64,000 bases of DNA from Boswellia sacra (GCA_013180625.2 SNVD02001362.1:682001-746000); one strand, 5' to 3'; counted from the stretch's first letter, positions 38,009-51,743 are shown. Notes: generated by a model from the letters alone, not told the origin. Numbers and translations: made by a program.

Positions 38009-38654
38009 TAGGAGTGACAAAATGACCCGGTCGTGACAGGGGACCCTAAAAACATGGACGTCCAGGGCTGGAGAATTGCCCGAAAAACCGAGGAAATTGA
38101 TCTGAGTCGAAGTGAAAATTTTCTGTCCTGTTGGGGCTGGGCTGGGGGTGTCGGGGTATAAATTAAAAAAAAAAAGATTATGTAAAATATGTGGATGCCC
38201 CTTAAGTTATAATACTTGCTTATAACCCCTTACGTGAATCTAAGCCAATTTTCTTTATTCTTAAAACAACTCAACAACCCAAGCCAAGCCTCTGCCATAA
38301 TTTGAAAAATTAAATAAAACATTGCTCCAACCAAGGTTTGAATCCACGCCCTATCACTATGCATATTCAAATAGCACACAGCACTACCACTGGGCTACAA
38401 CCCCTTTTTTGCATGAATTTATGACTACCAAAAATATATAAAGCCCAACCCACTCCATAATTTGAACAATTAAATGAAGAATTGCTACAACAAAGGATAT
38501 TAAAAAGTTTCAAAATTAAAAAAATGTATAACTCGGGTTTTAATGTCGGGTTATTGAAAAATCCGACCCCGGGAAAAAATTTTCAGGGAATTTCTTTGGG
38601 CTGGATTTAAAAATTGAAGGTCGGCTTGGCCAGCCCTGGGTTTTGCCATCCCTA
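38009..38654. mobile_element. hAT-like element with tRNA-like boxes (reverse orientation)
   Basis: Starts TAGGAGTGACAAAATGACC and ends GGTTTTGCCATCCCTA, with octamers GCCTCTTA (38001-38008) and ACCTCTTA (38655-38662). On the minus strand an A box TAGCCCAGTGG (38387-38397) and a B box GGATTCAAACC (38335-38345) match those of the elements at 921 and 4880. The second tRNA-like unit is only a decayed trace (~38470-38500). Confidence 0.8.
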
Positions 38655-38662
38655 ACCTCTTA

Positions 38663-39876
38663 TGCCAGATGGAACAATAGGATTCGCAAGGGGTCGGGGA
38701 AACCAGCTGCTATAAATACAGCATGAGTTTTTCTTGGTACATATGTTGTTGTAACTGGCTTGAGAAGGGGAACCGTGGCTACTCGGGTCGTGTTGATGGC
38801 AGGGTTTTGCAAGGGGCTCTCCATCTGTTAGAGGTCGTTTTGGGGTGATTTTTCCAGTATTGACCGAGTACTATTTCAGCATGTGTTCTGTGTTTTGGTA
38901 CGGACGATGCAAAACAAATGCTTCTTCTATCTTATTGGTTATAGGAAAAAAAAAAAAGAGATGAATTTTTGGGTTTTGTAAAATGGGATAGAAGAGAACA
39001 TATCGAAGTAAAAATTAAAAAAAAAAAAGGTATAAGAAGAATATCTATTAAACTAAAACAGAATTAATAATGAATATAAGATAAGCCTAGCTATATAAAT
39101 GCTATAAAAACAGGCAAGGAGCTTATATCGCATGGCCCCTTGAAATGGGTTCAGGGGAGGGGGACAACATTTAACAAGGCATTATATTTCCCCAATTCCT
39201 AAAAGAAATGAAATAGAGTATTAATAAATTAAGATATTCTATTTAATAAAGTTGTGGCAATGAAATTTTCAAAGAGTAGGGCTATATAAGCCCTAGAAAC
39301 ATTTTATATGTCCTCTCTCAAATACACCCCATTTTTACTTTTATTTTTAGAAAAATTAAAATAGTTAGATAACTCGACATCTCATAATTCTAAACATAAA
39401 TTATGTGTTTAATTAAAATCAATATTCATACCTAATTATATGAAAATACAAATAAAATAAAAATTTTGATTAGAAATTTATGATTCACACACACACACAC
39501 ACACACATATTTGTTAGTTAATCTAAACTAGAATATAAAATTTCTAAACCTTAAATAATGGGTGTACATAGAAAAGGGGTATTATTGGAATTATATTTTT
39601 GGGTTCATATAACTTCATCCATTTTGATAATATAGTTAACAAAAATATATTAAATTGGCACATATATGATGCAGGTGGAATAACAGCTCATTGTATATAA
39701 TATCTTTTTAATTAGAATCAGCTAACTTAGTAGCTAGATGTACCTTAATTAAACACATTTCCAAGAATTAAAAAAAGAAAAGAAAAGAAAAGAAAAAGTT
39801 ATATAGCCATGCATGAGGGGAAAGGCAAGAACGAATATGTTAAAGACACAAAGAATCTCACATCTTTAGTTTTCAA
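38663..39876. other. Intergenic DNA upstream of gene C
   Basis: AT-rich, with a short (CA)n near 39489 and an (AAAAG)n run near 39774. No gene seen. Confidence 0.5.
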
Positions 39877-39913
39877 CAAGAAATAGTTCTCTTTTCAAAG
39901 TCCAAAGAAACCT
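39877..39913 (+). promoter_or_regulatory. Shared promoter box, gene C copy
   Basis: AAGAAATAGTTCTCTTTTC then AAAGTCCAAAGAAACCT, aligned to the other boxes. A good TATA box (TATATAAAAG) follows at ~39950, about 105 bp before the ATG. Confidence 0.6.
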
Positions 39914-40056
39914 AACAAGGCACCTTCTTGTGGGCAAAAAGTTACTGCTTATATAAAAGCGATGCACAGGGAAACGGAGAAACATGTCATTGATCGCTCG
40001 GGAATACTCCAATCTCTTCCTACGAGAAATTATCAAATTATCAAAGCAAAACTTCC

Positions 40057-41345
40057 ATGGACAAGCATTCCTATGAGGAGTTCGAACCCTTATGCAAATG
40101 GCGAAAAGAGGAAGAACAAGACGTTCTTGAAGTCCATCTCCTAGGTACTATAATTTACATTCAACATATGGATCCATTTTAAGGAATTAGAAGATACAAG
40201 TGAATCAGAATTTTCTGTTTCTTTTAAGAAATAATTGCAACCATTTTATTGTTGTTTTGGTACTGATTTTCAAAAATAAAAATAAGAAATTGAAATGTAT
40301 GATCCTATGATTCAAGATTCCATCGGGTATTTTTTATAAAAATATATTTGAAAAAAAGAGTAGAAAAGACACGTTTTATATTGCTATTTTTTTTAAAGTA
40401 ATAAATACATGTATTTTTAGTATCATCATTGTTACGATCATATAGTTTGTATTGTTAATAACTTGGAATAATTTGTAAATGCAAACAAAAATTACTTACA
40501 GAAGTGGATAAAAAAAAATCAAATAACTCAAAAATTGCTTTCTGACATTGATGAACATATTAATACATATTTCTAAACAACGAAAACAATTCAAAAGTAC
40601 TTTTCCCATTTTCCTTTATAAGAGTAGAAAGCAATACTTTTTTCTAATTGTCAAATCCATTTAAGAAAGAAGCATTTTTCTTGTTTTTGAATTATGAAAA
40701 TGCAAATTCAATTTCCAAAAACATATCATACCAAGTACCAACCACTCGATCGCTCTCTTAAAGTTTCCTCAAATTGATCGGTATAGTTTTGCAGGTTTCA
40801 ATAAACAACAACTGAGGGTTCAAATAGAAAATAATGGTACTCTAATCATTAGCGGACAACGTTCTCTGGATGAAACCAGAGGGAGCCGCTTCACCAAAAA
40901 ATGGAATGTTTCCAAGGAATATTTCAAATCAGATAGCATCCATGCAAAGTTTTCTGGTGGTATTCTTTACATAACAATGAAGAAGAAAATTTCTTCAATT
41001 CCAACAGAAAATCAAACTCCATTATTACCTCAGAAAAGTAAAGAAAATGTAAAAGAAAACCAACAGCTTGCTCAAGGGAAAGAGCCCAAGGATATGGAAG
41101 CTAAAGAATCAGGTGGTAGAGATAAGATTGCGGCCACAGCAAACGGTACAGCAAGCACGAGCACTAAGCCAACAGAATGCACCTCTGTGCCAAAATCTTC
41201 AGTTCCAGGGCTTAAAATGTACAGAAAGACTGCACTGAAGGTAGGAGCATTGGCTGCAATGGTGGTGGTGGTGACTATTGGGGCATATTTAGCTTGCAGG
41301 TATTACGAGTCTTTTCAGGTTGATGAGGAGAACTCAGCTTGTTGA
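40057..41345 (+). CDS. RTM2-like protein C, 2 exons, long linker
   Basis: Exons 40057-40144 and 40795-41345 give 212 residues, the longest of the array. Intron CTAG|GTACTA … TTTGCAG|GTTTC, phase 1. The HSP20-like domain covers ~9-93 (YEEFEPLCKWRKEEEQDVLEV, FNKQQLRVQIENNGTL, SGQRSLDETRG, FSGGILYITMKKK). A ~80-residue hydrophilic linker rich in Lys, Glu, Thr and Ser leads to one membrane segment (ALAAMVVVVTIGAYLACRYY, ~180-200) and a short acidic tail. The long linker is the main difference from A and B and resembles the extended RTM2 linker. No breaks seen. Confidence 0.88.
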
Positions 41346-42923
41346 ATATTTTTACAAGGCTCCTCCTCCTGGAATTTTAATTTATAGCTCTTTGAATTCA
41401 TTAGTTTGTATATGCATGTTGGTGACAAATAATAAATGTGCTGCAGTGAAATGAACTTCATTTACATCGCACGCTTAAGGGCCCGTGCACTTGGGTTTAC
41501 TCTTAATTGCTAATTTCATTTTCATATCTACTATCATGCATCTAAAATTAGTTAGTACATTTTATAAAAAGATTGGTCTCTCCACCTATTGGGTTAGCCT
41601 TTCGGCATCTACAAGTGGAATTAAACATCTAACACCTCTACAAAACTTTGTAAAAATAATTTCACCTTAGTTGACAAATTTTACGCACATGACGACAAAG
41701 GATATTTAACAATTTCATCAATTGGACATTAAATGGACCACAAGAACATCCCTTTTCTTACTTCTCCATCAAAACGAAGTCTCCAAAACCTATAAAATAT
41801 GATACCTAATGAGAGATTTCCAACTTTTCATGTTCTTAATTTAACTCTTTATTCTCAACTGCTGCTATGAAATTAGGAGTTCTTTCCAAGCCCCTCAATC
41901 AATAACAATGATTCTCAATTCTCATCACAAAGTGTGTCTTCCATGTTTAAATTGTTTGAGATATTATTTGGATTCCAAAAGAATTCATAAAAGAGGGCTA
42001 GCTTTAAAGAGAAAAGTAATACTAGGATATGATTCATATCTCTTCTAAATTCTTTCAATATCTATACATGTCTAGAGAGAAACCCCAGCAAAAGATTTGT
42101 TGTTGGATATTTCTCGTGAATCTCGTGACTTTTTTTTTTCAATTAAAACTGAAAATTTTGTGGGTTTAATGCTAGATATGGACTAAAAAACTCTGCATGA
42201 GGAAATTAACTGGGAGTGACACTGTTGAGGAGACTTAAGTCCTTTAAAGGAGAAGGTTCTCGACTTAGTCTCACCCTTTTGGGGTCATTAAGATACCATC
42301 TTGGAAGGGCTAGAATTCTATCTTCATATCAAAGCCTACGTACATCCCAACTTGCCAAGAGAGCCGATCTCAGGTAGAGACTTCCTGTAAGGTGTAGGCT
42401 TTAGTGCTAAGAAAGCCCCTTAATAGAGCAAATGCTTCCATCATCCATTTACCAAATTGTGTTTCTAAGATTGCTTGAGGATTAAGAAACCTATACTTAT
42501 GTTCAAAATTATCTTTGCCTTTTAAGGTATCGACTTGCAATTTAGACTTTCAGAAATATGTTTCATTGCAGTATGATCTACCCACTTTTTATATGCAGTC
42601 AATTCTACCTAGTCTATCAATCATCATATTTTCCAAAAGAATTTCGTCTGTAATTCACGAATGAAATTTTAGAGTTTGAAGAAAAATGAATGACCAACTC
42701 TTTAATTTCTTCCCCAGATTATTGTCACCTCCATTCAAGAAGTCTGTGAAAGATGGTAGAGGTTTGAAAATGCCTAAAGGCTAAGCAATGTTGTCGATAA
42801 AAAAGTAAAAAAGAAGTCAAGAATTAAAAAAATTTTCTATCTTATGCTTGTCTCCCTCACGGAAAAAGTAGATGCCTTAAAGATCAGGAATATTTAAGAC
42901 ATAAGACAACTAAATGCTAGAGA
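41346..42923. other. Intergenic DNA between genes C and D
   Basis: AT-rich with a more balanced segment at ~42230-42450 that has no recognisable frame. No gene called. Confidence 0.5.
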
Positions 42924-42950
42924 AAAGGAAGGAATTATTCTCTTCCAGGA
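42924..42950 (+). promoter_or_regulatory. Shared promoter box, gene D copy
   Basis: AAAGGAAGGAATTATTCTC then TTCC, followed by TATAAAAAG at ~43036, about 70 bp before the ATG. Confidence 0.6.
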
Positions 42951-43106
42951 GTTATGGCTTAATGAATAATCTCTTAGACAGCTCAAGGCACAGCCATGTA
43001 TAACTAAACAAGAAGTAGATTAGATTAACTTTCTCTATAAAAAGGCATTAAGTTAAACGACTTCCTTCAATAAAGAATTGGCTAAAACACTACCTAACAA
43101 GAAAAC

Positions 43107-44090
43107 ATGAAAAACAGTGAGTCTTCCACGACGGCTGATAAGCGTGACATTGAAGAATTTGAACCCTACTGCAGATGGCAGAAGGAAGGAGGAGACAAAA
43201 TTCTTTTGATCTATCTGAATGGTATTTTATTCTATCCTCGCTTTGATCCAGATAATTGCAATACTTTTCCGTTAATTTGTTCTTTTAGACTCTTAGCCAT
43301 CATAATGTTTCATAATCGATGTTATTATTATTACCATATATTATCAAGAATTGCCTTTTAATCATTTGGTTGACTTTTTTTTTTTATGTTGGTTAAAAAT
43401 TAATACTTCAGATTTGCTGCGACAAAATCATCTTTTTCATCTTAATGTTGTCAATTTGTTGATATCAAAATACCTGGCATAATTTCAATAGGGCGTTTGA
43501 TTGGAGATAATGGTAAATATAGGACAAACTATAAACTATATTCATATTTTTAAATGTTAGCTTGCATGTACTCGCAAATAATTGAGATTTACGCACTCTT
43601 AAACATGGAATGTAGTTGAATCAATGTTCCTTATTAACTAAGAAATAACGCACAATATTTACTTTTCCTGTTCGAAAGTGAGTTCAGTTGTCAAGAGATA
43701 TTGCTGTATTTCTTTGATGATATCATATCTAAGCCTTCCTATTTTGCAGGTTTCAAAAAGGAAAAACTGAAAGTTCTAATCAGCAGAAATGGCATAAAAG
43801 TAAGCGGTCACCGTGCAGTGGATACATATACAAAGCAAATCTTTGAGAGATGTTTTAAACTTCCAGAAGATTGCGATAAAGATAAGATTAAGTCAAAGTT
43901 TGGTCGTGGTATTCTTAGGGTAACATTTCCTATCAATGAGAAGATTTCGGGTGGTGATGATAAATCGAGCGCACGTACATCAATAAGCAACATAATTGAA
44001 ATGTCTTGGAAATTTACTGAGAGAGTTGCCATGGTGGGTTTTGTAGCATATCTATGCAAATATTGCCCGTGCCTTTATACTCAAAATTAG
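43107..44090 (+). CDS. RTM2-like protein D, short form, 2 exons
   Basis: Exons 43107-43221 and 43750-44090 give 151 residues. Intron AATG|GTATTT … TTTGCAG|GTTTC, phase 1 as in the paralogues. Exon 1 is longer at its N-terminus (MKNSESSTTADKRD before the conserved IEEFEPYCRWQ). The domain continues FKKEKLKVLISRNGIKVSGH, CFKLPEDCDKDKI, GRGILRVTFP. The linker is only ~25 residues, and the hydrophobic end (RVAMVGFVAYLCKYCPCLY) is short and cysteine-rich, so the anchor is weaker than in A-C. It could be tail-anchored or lipidated; I cannot tell. Confidence 0.82.
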
Positions 44091-46287
44091 GTGAATTGAT
44101 ATTGCAACTAATTTAAACTTAATCCAACTTTTTCATATTTCCGAATTGTATACATTATCCTCAAAATGTTCTGTACCGAACTTTAAAGAAATTAATGAGC
44201 TATGTTAGTTAATTATTTTATTACAAGAGTTTTGCTTTTTATTTTTATTTTTATTTTTATTTTTTGCTTATCCAAATTTTGCCAAATTCTAACTTTATAT
44301 CTAAAGATAGTAAACGTGGATTAGGCTGGAATGGCACGACTTGAATTGGTTTCAAGTAAAGTTGATCAAGTTGACCGTATATATATATATATATATATAT
44401 AAATGATGTTCAAACAAAAAAATTAAACTTAATAAAGTAAAGGAAACAAATATTATATGTTATAGGTTTTTGATAATTTGGAACAAAATTTAAGGTTTAA
44501 TGCAGATTGATTAAAGTTTTAATTAATTACCTAACCATTGTCATGCATGAACCAATACATAAACTGTTTTAGAAGAGATATTTGAGAACATAATTTAGAA
44601 CAACTTCTATAGAAGTCCATTTTGTCAATTAAGATGCAGTTGGGAATATAATTGCAGGTTTCAAACAATAGAAAATATTATTGCTTTAGCTAACCTTAAT
44701 TGATTTCGACAAACTTAATTTACTTACCTTTGGGGATTATTTTCAGGGATTCAACTACTTATACATTGTATATTTAAAAAATCCTAAGTTAGAACTTATA
44801 AACAAACTGTATCCTATCAAATTGCAATTTTTTCTATTAATAAATGTGGGAATGTTTTTATAATTTTCCAAAATTTTATTTGTAAATCAAGATACGTTCG
44901 ATATGCAGTAGTATACTAGACTAGACTTAATTATCCTTTAATATTAGATTGAACTAAGTTTAATTAAATGGATTTGATTGCATTGTATATGTTACTATAG
45001 TTATAGTCAGGAAGCCGAAAATTTTTTTTAGCGGGATGACTTTAATAAAGTATAACTAAAATTAAAAATAATGTAAAATAGGTATAAAAACTTGAAAATC
45101 AGTTTATTATATTTTTTCTTATTTTTATAATTTTCTGGATAGATTTTTATATTTTTAAGGGTTAAGCAATTGCATTATTATCAAAACTATTAAAATGTTT
45201 CTCATTTCAAATGAATTAATTACTACCTACTAATATATTATTTTTCATTAAGTTTTTTTTATAAGAATGTTTACAAACTAAATTATATTTTAAAGTATTT
45301 CTTATTATATGTATTCAATTATGATGCTTAGGAGCTTCATGAGAGAAATTAAGCAATATAGATTAATGAATAGTATATAAGCTTACTACTGAATGAGAGA
45401 AGCTTGAATAATTGTATTACTGAGTTGTGAATATATACAGGTATTAAAATTGTATAAGTGGAAAGATTACAAGAGCAAAAATGAAAAGAATAATAAAGTA
45501 TAATTATAGTGGTTGATATCAAGCGATTGCCTAGTAATTACCTATGATGGAGGATATATCACATAATGATTGCTTATAATGAAGGGTCTGTCACATTTAA
45601 TTCCTTAATAATAAGTTTATCTTATTGAGTAGACAATGTAATTGAGACAAAAATAAATGATTTATTTTATAGTTTGTGAACGATTGCATGTACAATGAAA
45701 TTAGATGAATCTAGCTATAAGTTAGAGTTCTAATTAAATGTAGAAGTACATTTAATTCAAAAGTTTTTCTTCTGCCCCCACTATTCACTACATAGATGCC
45801 TCTATGAGTTGTAGACCTCAATATTGGACATGTTTATATATTATAATGAATAAATTTAAAATTTTGTGACAATCTAGCTTAAGCTAATATTTTTACATTA
45901 TTAATTATTTTCCAAATTTGTGTTATTAAGTTACTAAATAAAATTTTGGTCAGTATTGATTAAATAGTTAAATATTGATTTTAAATTAATTAACTAAAAC
46001 CACGATTTTAAATTGTAAACATATAGAAATTATCTGTGTTATTAAAATTCGATAAAACACTAAGAATTCAAATTAATTGAAAATTTATCTATATTAGATA
46101 ATCATCATATGTTTGTGATTTTTGTTTATTTTAAGAAATCTCCTAATCATTTTTTTAAAACTATCGTTGAGGGATTAAAAATAAAATAAAAGAGAAGTAA
46201 ATATCCTTTTCTTAAGCATGGATTCTTAGCTCGGGAGCTTCTTGTATTAGTTAGAGATACAGAATCAGCAAGAAATTTGCCAGCTTT
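44091..46287. other. Intergenic DNA
   Basis: AT-rich, with (ATTTTT)n near 44237 and (AT)n near 44380. No gene seen. Confidence 0.55.
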
Positions 46288-46292
46288 GTCCA

Positions 46293-46740
46293 TGTTAGGA
46301 GATTGAACACTCCTACCGCAGCTCAAATAAAAGACAAGAAACAAATTGTTATGTTAGAAATAACAATTTGGGTGGCACTGCCCTCCACAATAAATAAAAT
46401 AGACAACTTGGCGGCTCAGCCTTCGCACAATAAATAAATTAAAGGCAATTAAAGAAAATAAAGACACAAATATTTAACGTGGTAAAACCCTCAATTTGAG
46501 GGGAACCTCCACGGGACAAGACCGAAAATATTTCACTATGAAGAAAAATATTACAATCTCTCTCACAATTAAAATGGAGGAGATTACAAGGGAGGAAGAA
46601 GAGAAAAGCTTAATACAGAAGCTTGGTACAAGTATAAGGGGAGGAGGAGGCTTTAATATATAGCCTAACCTCCCCACTTAAAATTAATTTCCCACCGATA
46701 TGGGTTTGGGTGAAAGTCAAAATGCCTTCACCCACTCACA
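46293..46740 (-). repeat. 3' LTR of copia-2
   Basis: 448 bp. On the element strand it begins TGTGAGTGGG and ends TCCTAACA. Confidence 0.93.
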
Positions 46741-46792
46741 TTCTCCCACTTGAAGGCATTTTTCCTTTCAGTCTTGTCTCTATACATGTTGT

Positions 46793-49700
46793 TCACGTCT
46801 CTAACAGGCCACAAGACGTTCTACACCAGATGAACTTGTCAGCATTGATTGGTTTGGTTAATGCATCTGCTATGTTGTCTTTCGTGTGGATTTTCTGCAT
46901 ATCCACTATTCCGTCTTCTACTACTTCTCGTACATAATGATATTGAACTCCTATGTGCTTCGTTCTTGAATGAAAGGCTGGATTCCTTGCAATATGCAAG
47001 GCACTATGACTGTCACAAAATAAAGAAATCTTCTCTTGTTTGTGCCCGAGTTCCTCCAATAACCTTTTGATCCAAACAGCTTCCTTGCAAGCTTGTGTAG
47101 CTGCCATATACTCTGCTTCTGTTGTAGATAGAGCCACAACAATTTGAAGTTTGGATATCCAGCTCACAGCACCTCCTGCAAGTGTAAACACATAGCCTGT
47201 AGTGGACTTCCTTTTGTCAATATCTCCAGCAAAATCTGAATCAACATAGCACCTGACAATGAACTCTGATCCTCCATAGCATAGTGCAGCATCAGAGGTT
47301 CCTTTGATGTATCTAAGGATCTTCTTAACAGAATTCCAATGCTCTCTTCCCGGATTAGCCATGAATCTACTGACCGCTCCCATTGCTTGTGCAATGTCTG
47401 GTCTTGTACAAATCATAGCATACATTAGGCTTCCTACTGCTGATGCATACGGTACTCGAGACATTTCCATCCTCTCTGCTTCATTGCTAGGACTCATACT
47501 TGAGGATAATTTATGATTAACAGGAAATGGGGTAGAAATTGGATTACAATCTTGCATGTTGAAGCGGCGCAAGATTTTCTTCAAGTAGTTCTTTTGAGAT
47601 AGCCAAATCTTCATGTTTTTTCTGTCTCGGTGAATTTGCATCCCTAGAATCTTGTTTGCCGGTCCTAAATCCTTCATTTCAAATCCCCTAGCCAATTGTG
47701 CCTTTAATTCTTGGACCTGATCTTTGTTAGTGCCTGTTACCAACATATCGTCCACGTACAACAGCAAAATGATAAAGTCTTCCTCAAACCTCTTGTAATA
47801 AGTACAAGGATCTGAACTGAGTCTGTTGTACCCAAGGCTGATGATGAATGAATCAAATCTCTTGTACCAACATCTTGGCGCCTGGTTTAAGCCGTACAGA
47901 GATTTGGTCAACCTGCAAACCAAGTTTTCTTTTCCTTCTTTAACAAAACCTTCCGGTTGGAGCATATAAATTTCTTCTTCAAGTTCTCCATGAAGAAATG
48001 CAGTTTTTACATCGAACTGCTCTAAGTGTAAGTCAAAAGTAGCACACATAGCCAAGACTGCTCGAATTGTTGTAAGTCTTACTACAGGAGAGAATATCTC
48101 ATTGAAATCAACTCCTTCTTTCTGAGCATATCCTTTGACCACCAGTCTAGCACGATACCGCTCCACTTGATCATTCCCATCACGTTTTATCTTGTAGACC
48201 CATTTGTTTCCGATGGCTTTTCTTCCATGTGGTAGTGGCACAAGATCCCATGTCTTGTTTTTGTCTAAAGCTTTCATCCTTCATGCATTGCTGTCATCCA
48301 TAGAGATGCATCAGAACTTTTTATAGCCTCCTGAAAGGTTGAAGGCTCCCCATCTTCTGTTAGGAGACAGTATGCAACATTGCTCGCCATCACATATTCT
48401 GAGTGCCAAGAAGGTTCCCTTCTTTCTCGAGGTGATCGACGGACTTCAGGTGCTTCAGACTCAACTGGTTCTTGATCATCGTGTTCTGGTATTGCTTCAG
48501 AAGAAACTATTTCTTCCTGTATTGATACAGTCTCAACATTTTTCTTCGTGCTATCACTTTCTTCACATTTAAACATGTCTTCTATAAAGACAACATCCCT
48601 ACTGATGACAATCTTATGGGCAGTAGGATCCCATAAGCGATACCCCTTTACTCCCTCAGCATATCCCAAGAAGATACATTTCCTGGATTTTGGATCCAGC
48701 TTCGTTCTTTCTTGGTCATGATACATAACATAAGCAGGACATCCGAAAATATGAAGGGAGGAATAATCAGTTGGCTTACCGGTCCACATCTCCATAGGTG
48801 TCTTCATCTCAATTGCTGTTGATGGAGACCTATTTATCAAGTAACAGGCTGTAGTGGCTGCTTCTGCCCAAAATGTCTTGGGTAGACCCGCAGTCTTTAG
48901 TAATGCTCTCATTCTTTCTGCGAGAGTTCTATTCGTCCGCTCTGCCACTCCATTTTGTTGTGGTGTGTAAGCAACTGTCTTCTGCCGTTTCACACCTTCT
49001 TTACTGCAAAATGTGTCAAATTTATTGTTGCAGAATTCTCTCCCATTATCTGTCCTCAAACACTTGATCCTTTTTCCGGATTCAAGTTCCACCTGTGCTT
49101 TGAAGGCTTTAAATACAGGAAATACATCTGACTTTTTCTTGATGACATATACCCAACATCTCCTAGAATAATCATCCACAAACAATACAAAGTAGTTTGC
49201 TCCTCCTAGGGACGTAACCGGTGATTCCCAAACATCAGAATGAATCAAGTCTAGAATGTTTTTACTCCTAGTAATAGATCTGCTAAAACTCAGTCTACTC
49301 TGCTTGCTAATAACACAATGCTCACAGAATGGTAAACTTACATTTTTGATTCTAGGAAGCAGTTTTCGATCAGAGAGAATCTTCAAACCCTTTTCGGACA
49401 TATGGCCAAGTCTTCGATGCCATATCATAGACAATTCTTCTCCAGAACTAGCAACTGCTGTTTCTGCCTCCTGAATCGTTTCTCCATGGAGCATGTATAG
49501 GTTAGCAGCAATCTTTTCTGCCTTCATCACCACAAGTGCGCCTCTGACAACCTTCATGATCCCATTTTTTGTATGGAACTCACATTCGAGGTCATCCAAC
49601 TGTCCCATCGATAGCAAATTTTTCTTCAAGCCAGTCACATGTCGTACATCTTGGATAGTGCGAATCGTACCATCAAACATTTTTACTTTGATGGTTCCAA

Positions 49701-50712
49701 TACCAGCAATTTTTAAGGCATGATCATCACCCATGTACACAGACCCTTCTGAGATAGGTTTATATTGATAGAACCAATCTTTTCTAGAAGTCATATGCCA
49801 TGTTACTGCTGAATCAATTAACCATATATCAGCAAACCTTTTTCTGCCTTTCATAACTGTTGTTGCCTCGTTGCACAAGATTTCGCCATTCCCTGAAGTA
49901 CTTGCTACACAACCCTGAGATCCTGACGACTCAGATTCTTTTCCTTTGCTGTTTCCCTCTCCATTCTTCTTAAGATGCCAACACTCGTTTTTAACGTGCC
50001 CTTGCTTTCCACAATGGTAGCATTTAATAAACTTCCTTCCTTTAGACTTTCCTCTGTTCTGATTGTGACTCCCACTGGAACCACGTTCCCTTGATCTCCC
50101 TCTGTTGGCGGATAAAGCCTCTACATGTTGAGAAGTCATTATTCTGTCTTCCTTGTTTTTACGTCTGCTTTCTTCTTCTAAGACAGCAGCCGCAACATCA
50201 TTAAAGACTAGAGATGACTTCATTGAAACATTTGCCAAGTTGAGGATGAGATTGTCATATGAATCAGGTAAACTCTGAAGTAGAAGCTCAGCACGTTCTT
50301 TCTCTTCTATGTTATGCTCCATGGTTGAGAGCTGAGAGAATAACGTCTTCAAAGTGTTGATATGTTCAGTCACCGGAGTAGTTTCTGACATACGAAAAGT
50401 GTACAGCTTCTTTTTCAAGAAAATTTTGTTGTGTAGAGATTTGGCTTCATACAAGCTTGTCAAAGTATCCCAAATCTCCTTTGCAGAGTTTAATTCTTGA
50501 ATACTTGACAACACTTCATCTGCAACTGCTAGATGTAGACTTGCCATCGCATCACCATCTATCTTCTCCCATTTATTTTCATCTTGCATATGTTCCGGTC
50601 TTCCATCAATTGCTTCAAGGCAATTTTCTTTTCTCAAGATAGCCTTTATTTTAATTTTCCATAGCCCAAAGTTGTTTCCATCGAACTTCTCTATCTTGAA
50701 TTTGGCTGCCAT
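46793..50712 (-). pseudogene. Copia-2 gag-pol with a single frameshift
   Basis: The start MAAKFKIEKFDG at 50712 is chosen because it opens the conserved gag motif; a few upstream codons are also open. Segment 1 (50712-48274) holds gag with knuckle CYHCGKQGHVKNEC, protease (LIDSAVTWHM), integrase (WHRRLGH, FCEHCVISKQ, HSDVWESP, LRTDNGREFC, TPQQNGVAERTNR) and the RT lead-in. Segment 2 (48277-46793) holds RT (VYKIKRDG, DVKTAFLHGELEEEIYM, YVDDMLVTG) and RNase H (YVDSDFAGD, STTEAEYMAA), ending CGLLET. The frames meet at ~48275-48290, where one base appears lost next to a GAAGG. Total ~1,300 residues, typical for copia. A programmed shift is unlikely, as it lies within RT. Confidence 0.92.
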
Positions 50713-51035
50713 TTGTCTTGCAGTGAACAGTACCGTATATGTGAACAATACCCTTGAATACTATCGTATACGTGAACAGTAACAGTATTTGTATATGTAC
50801 ACCACTGCTAAACAGTAACCAAGAATAGTAGTAAGTGCCGGTACGATTTAATATACACCAGGAAAGCTTCCAGGAAACACTGGAGGGGTCACAAGCAGTC
50901 CCACTTAAAATCCAGTCTCCTTAGACTCTTATCGTCTTTTTGACAAAGTTTTCCTAGACATGTATATAACCATACAAGTAACCACTCACTGTCCTAACCC
51001 TTGGCTCTGCCTTTGCAACCTTGCTCTGATACCAC

Positions 51036-51485
51036 TGTTAGGAGATTGAACACTCCTACCGCAGCTCAAATAAAAGACAAGAAACAAATTGTTATGTTAG
51101 AAATAACAATTTGGGTGGCACTGCTCTCCACAATAAATAAAAATAGACAACTTGGGCGGCTCAGCCTTCGCACAATAAATAAATTAAGGGCAATTTAAGA
51201 AAATAAAGACACAAATATTTAACGTGGTAAAACCCTCAATTTGAGGGAAACCTCCACGGGACAAGACCGAAAATATTTCACTATGAAGAAAAATATTACA
51301 ATCTCTCTCACAATTAAAATGGAGGAGATTACAAGGGAGAAAGAAGAGAAAAGCTTAATACAGAAGCTTGATGCAAGTATAAGGGGAGGAGGAGGCTTTA
51401 ATATATAGCCTAACCTCCCCACTTAAAATTAATTTCCCACCGATGTGGGTTTGGGTGAAAGGCAAAATGCCTTCACCCACTCACA
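51036..51485 (-). repeat. 5' LTR of copia-2
   Basis: 450 bp, colinear with 46293-46740. It adjoins the primer-binding site at its element-3' side. Confidence 0.93.
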
Positions 51486-51743
51486 GTCCAGTTTAATTAA
51501 AAGCCTTTATAAAGAGGGGGACTCAGATGGAATACTCTGAAGATGAAATATTAATTAATATGACCTACATCAAGGATTAATTGGATATTAAATTAATTAA
51601 TATAAGCTAGCTAGCTCTTAGGCTTAGACTCAGAATCCTGACTAAAGGAGAATCATAAGAAGATAAATATCGTCTCCACCATCCAATTAAAGATGGAGAT
51701 GCCATGAAGGAATTACAGAAAGTAAACAAATTCTCCAGAAAAC

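Larger units (their letters stand above)
46293..51485 (-). mobile_element. Copia-2: nearly intact Ty1/copia retrotransposon
   Basis: 5.2 kb on the minus strand. LTRs 46293-46740 (3') and 51036-51485 (5'), target duplication GTCCA (46288-46292, 51486-51490). Reading the minus strand, the primer-binding site TGGTATCAGAGC follows the 5' LTR (~51024-51034) and a polypurine tract AAGTGGGAGAA abuts the 3' LTR. The LTRs differ at roughly a dozen positions (2-3%). The single gag-pol frame has only one frameshift. The ~320-bp leader before the ATG contains repeats like TGTTCACGTATACG. Confidence 0.95.

Noticed and set aside
39962..40144. 60-codon frame overlapping the start of RTM2-like gene C (possible upstream ORF)
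   Set aside because: Its ATG is within ~10 bp of the TATA box (39950), so it should lie upstream of the transcription start; it has no similarity to anything seen.
43808..44059. Minus-strand frame opposite RTM2-like gene D
   Set aside because: A shadow of the real exon on the other strand.
46474..46677. 67-codon minus-strand frame, repeated at 51219-51422
   Set aside because: It is the same stretch in both LTRs of copia-2, not a gene.
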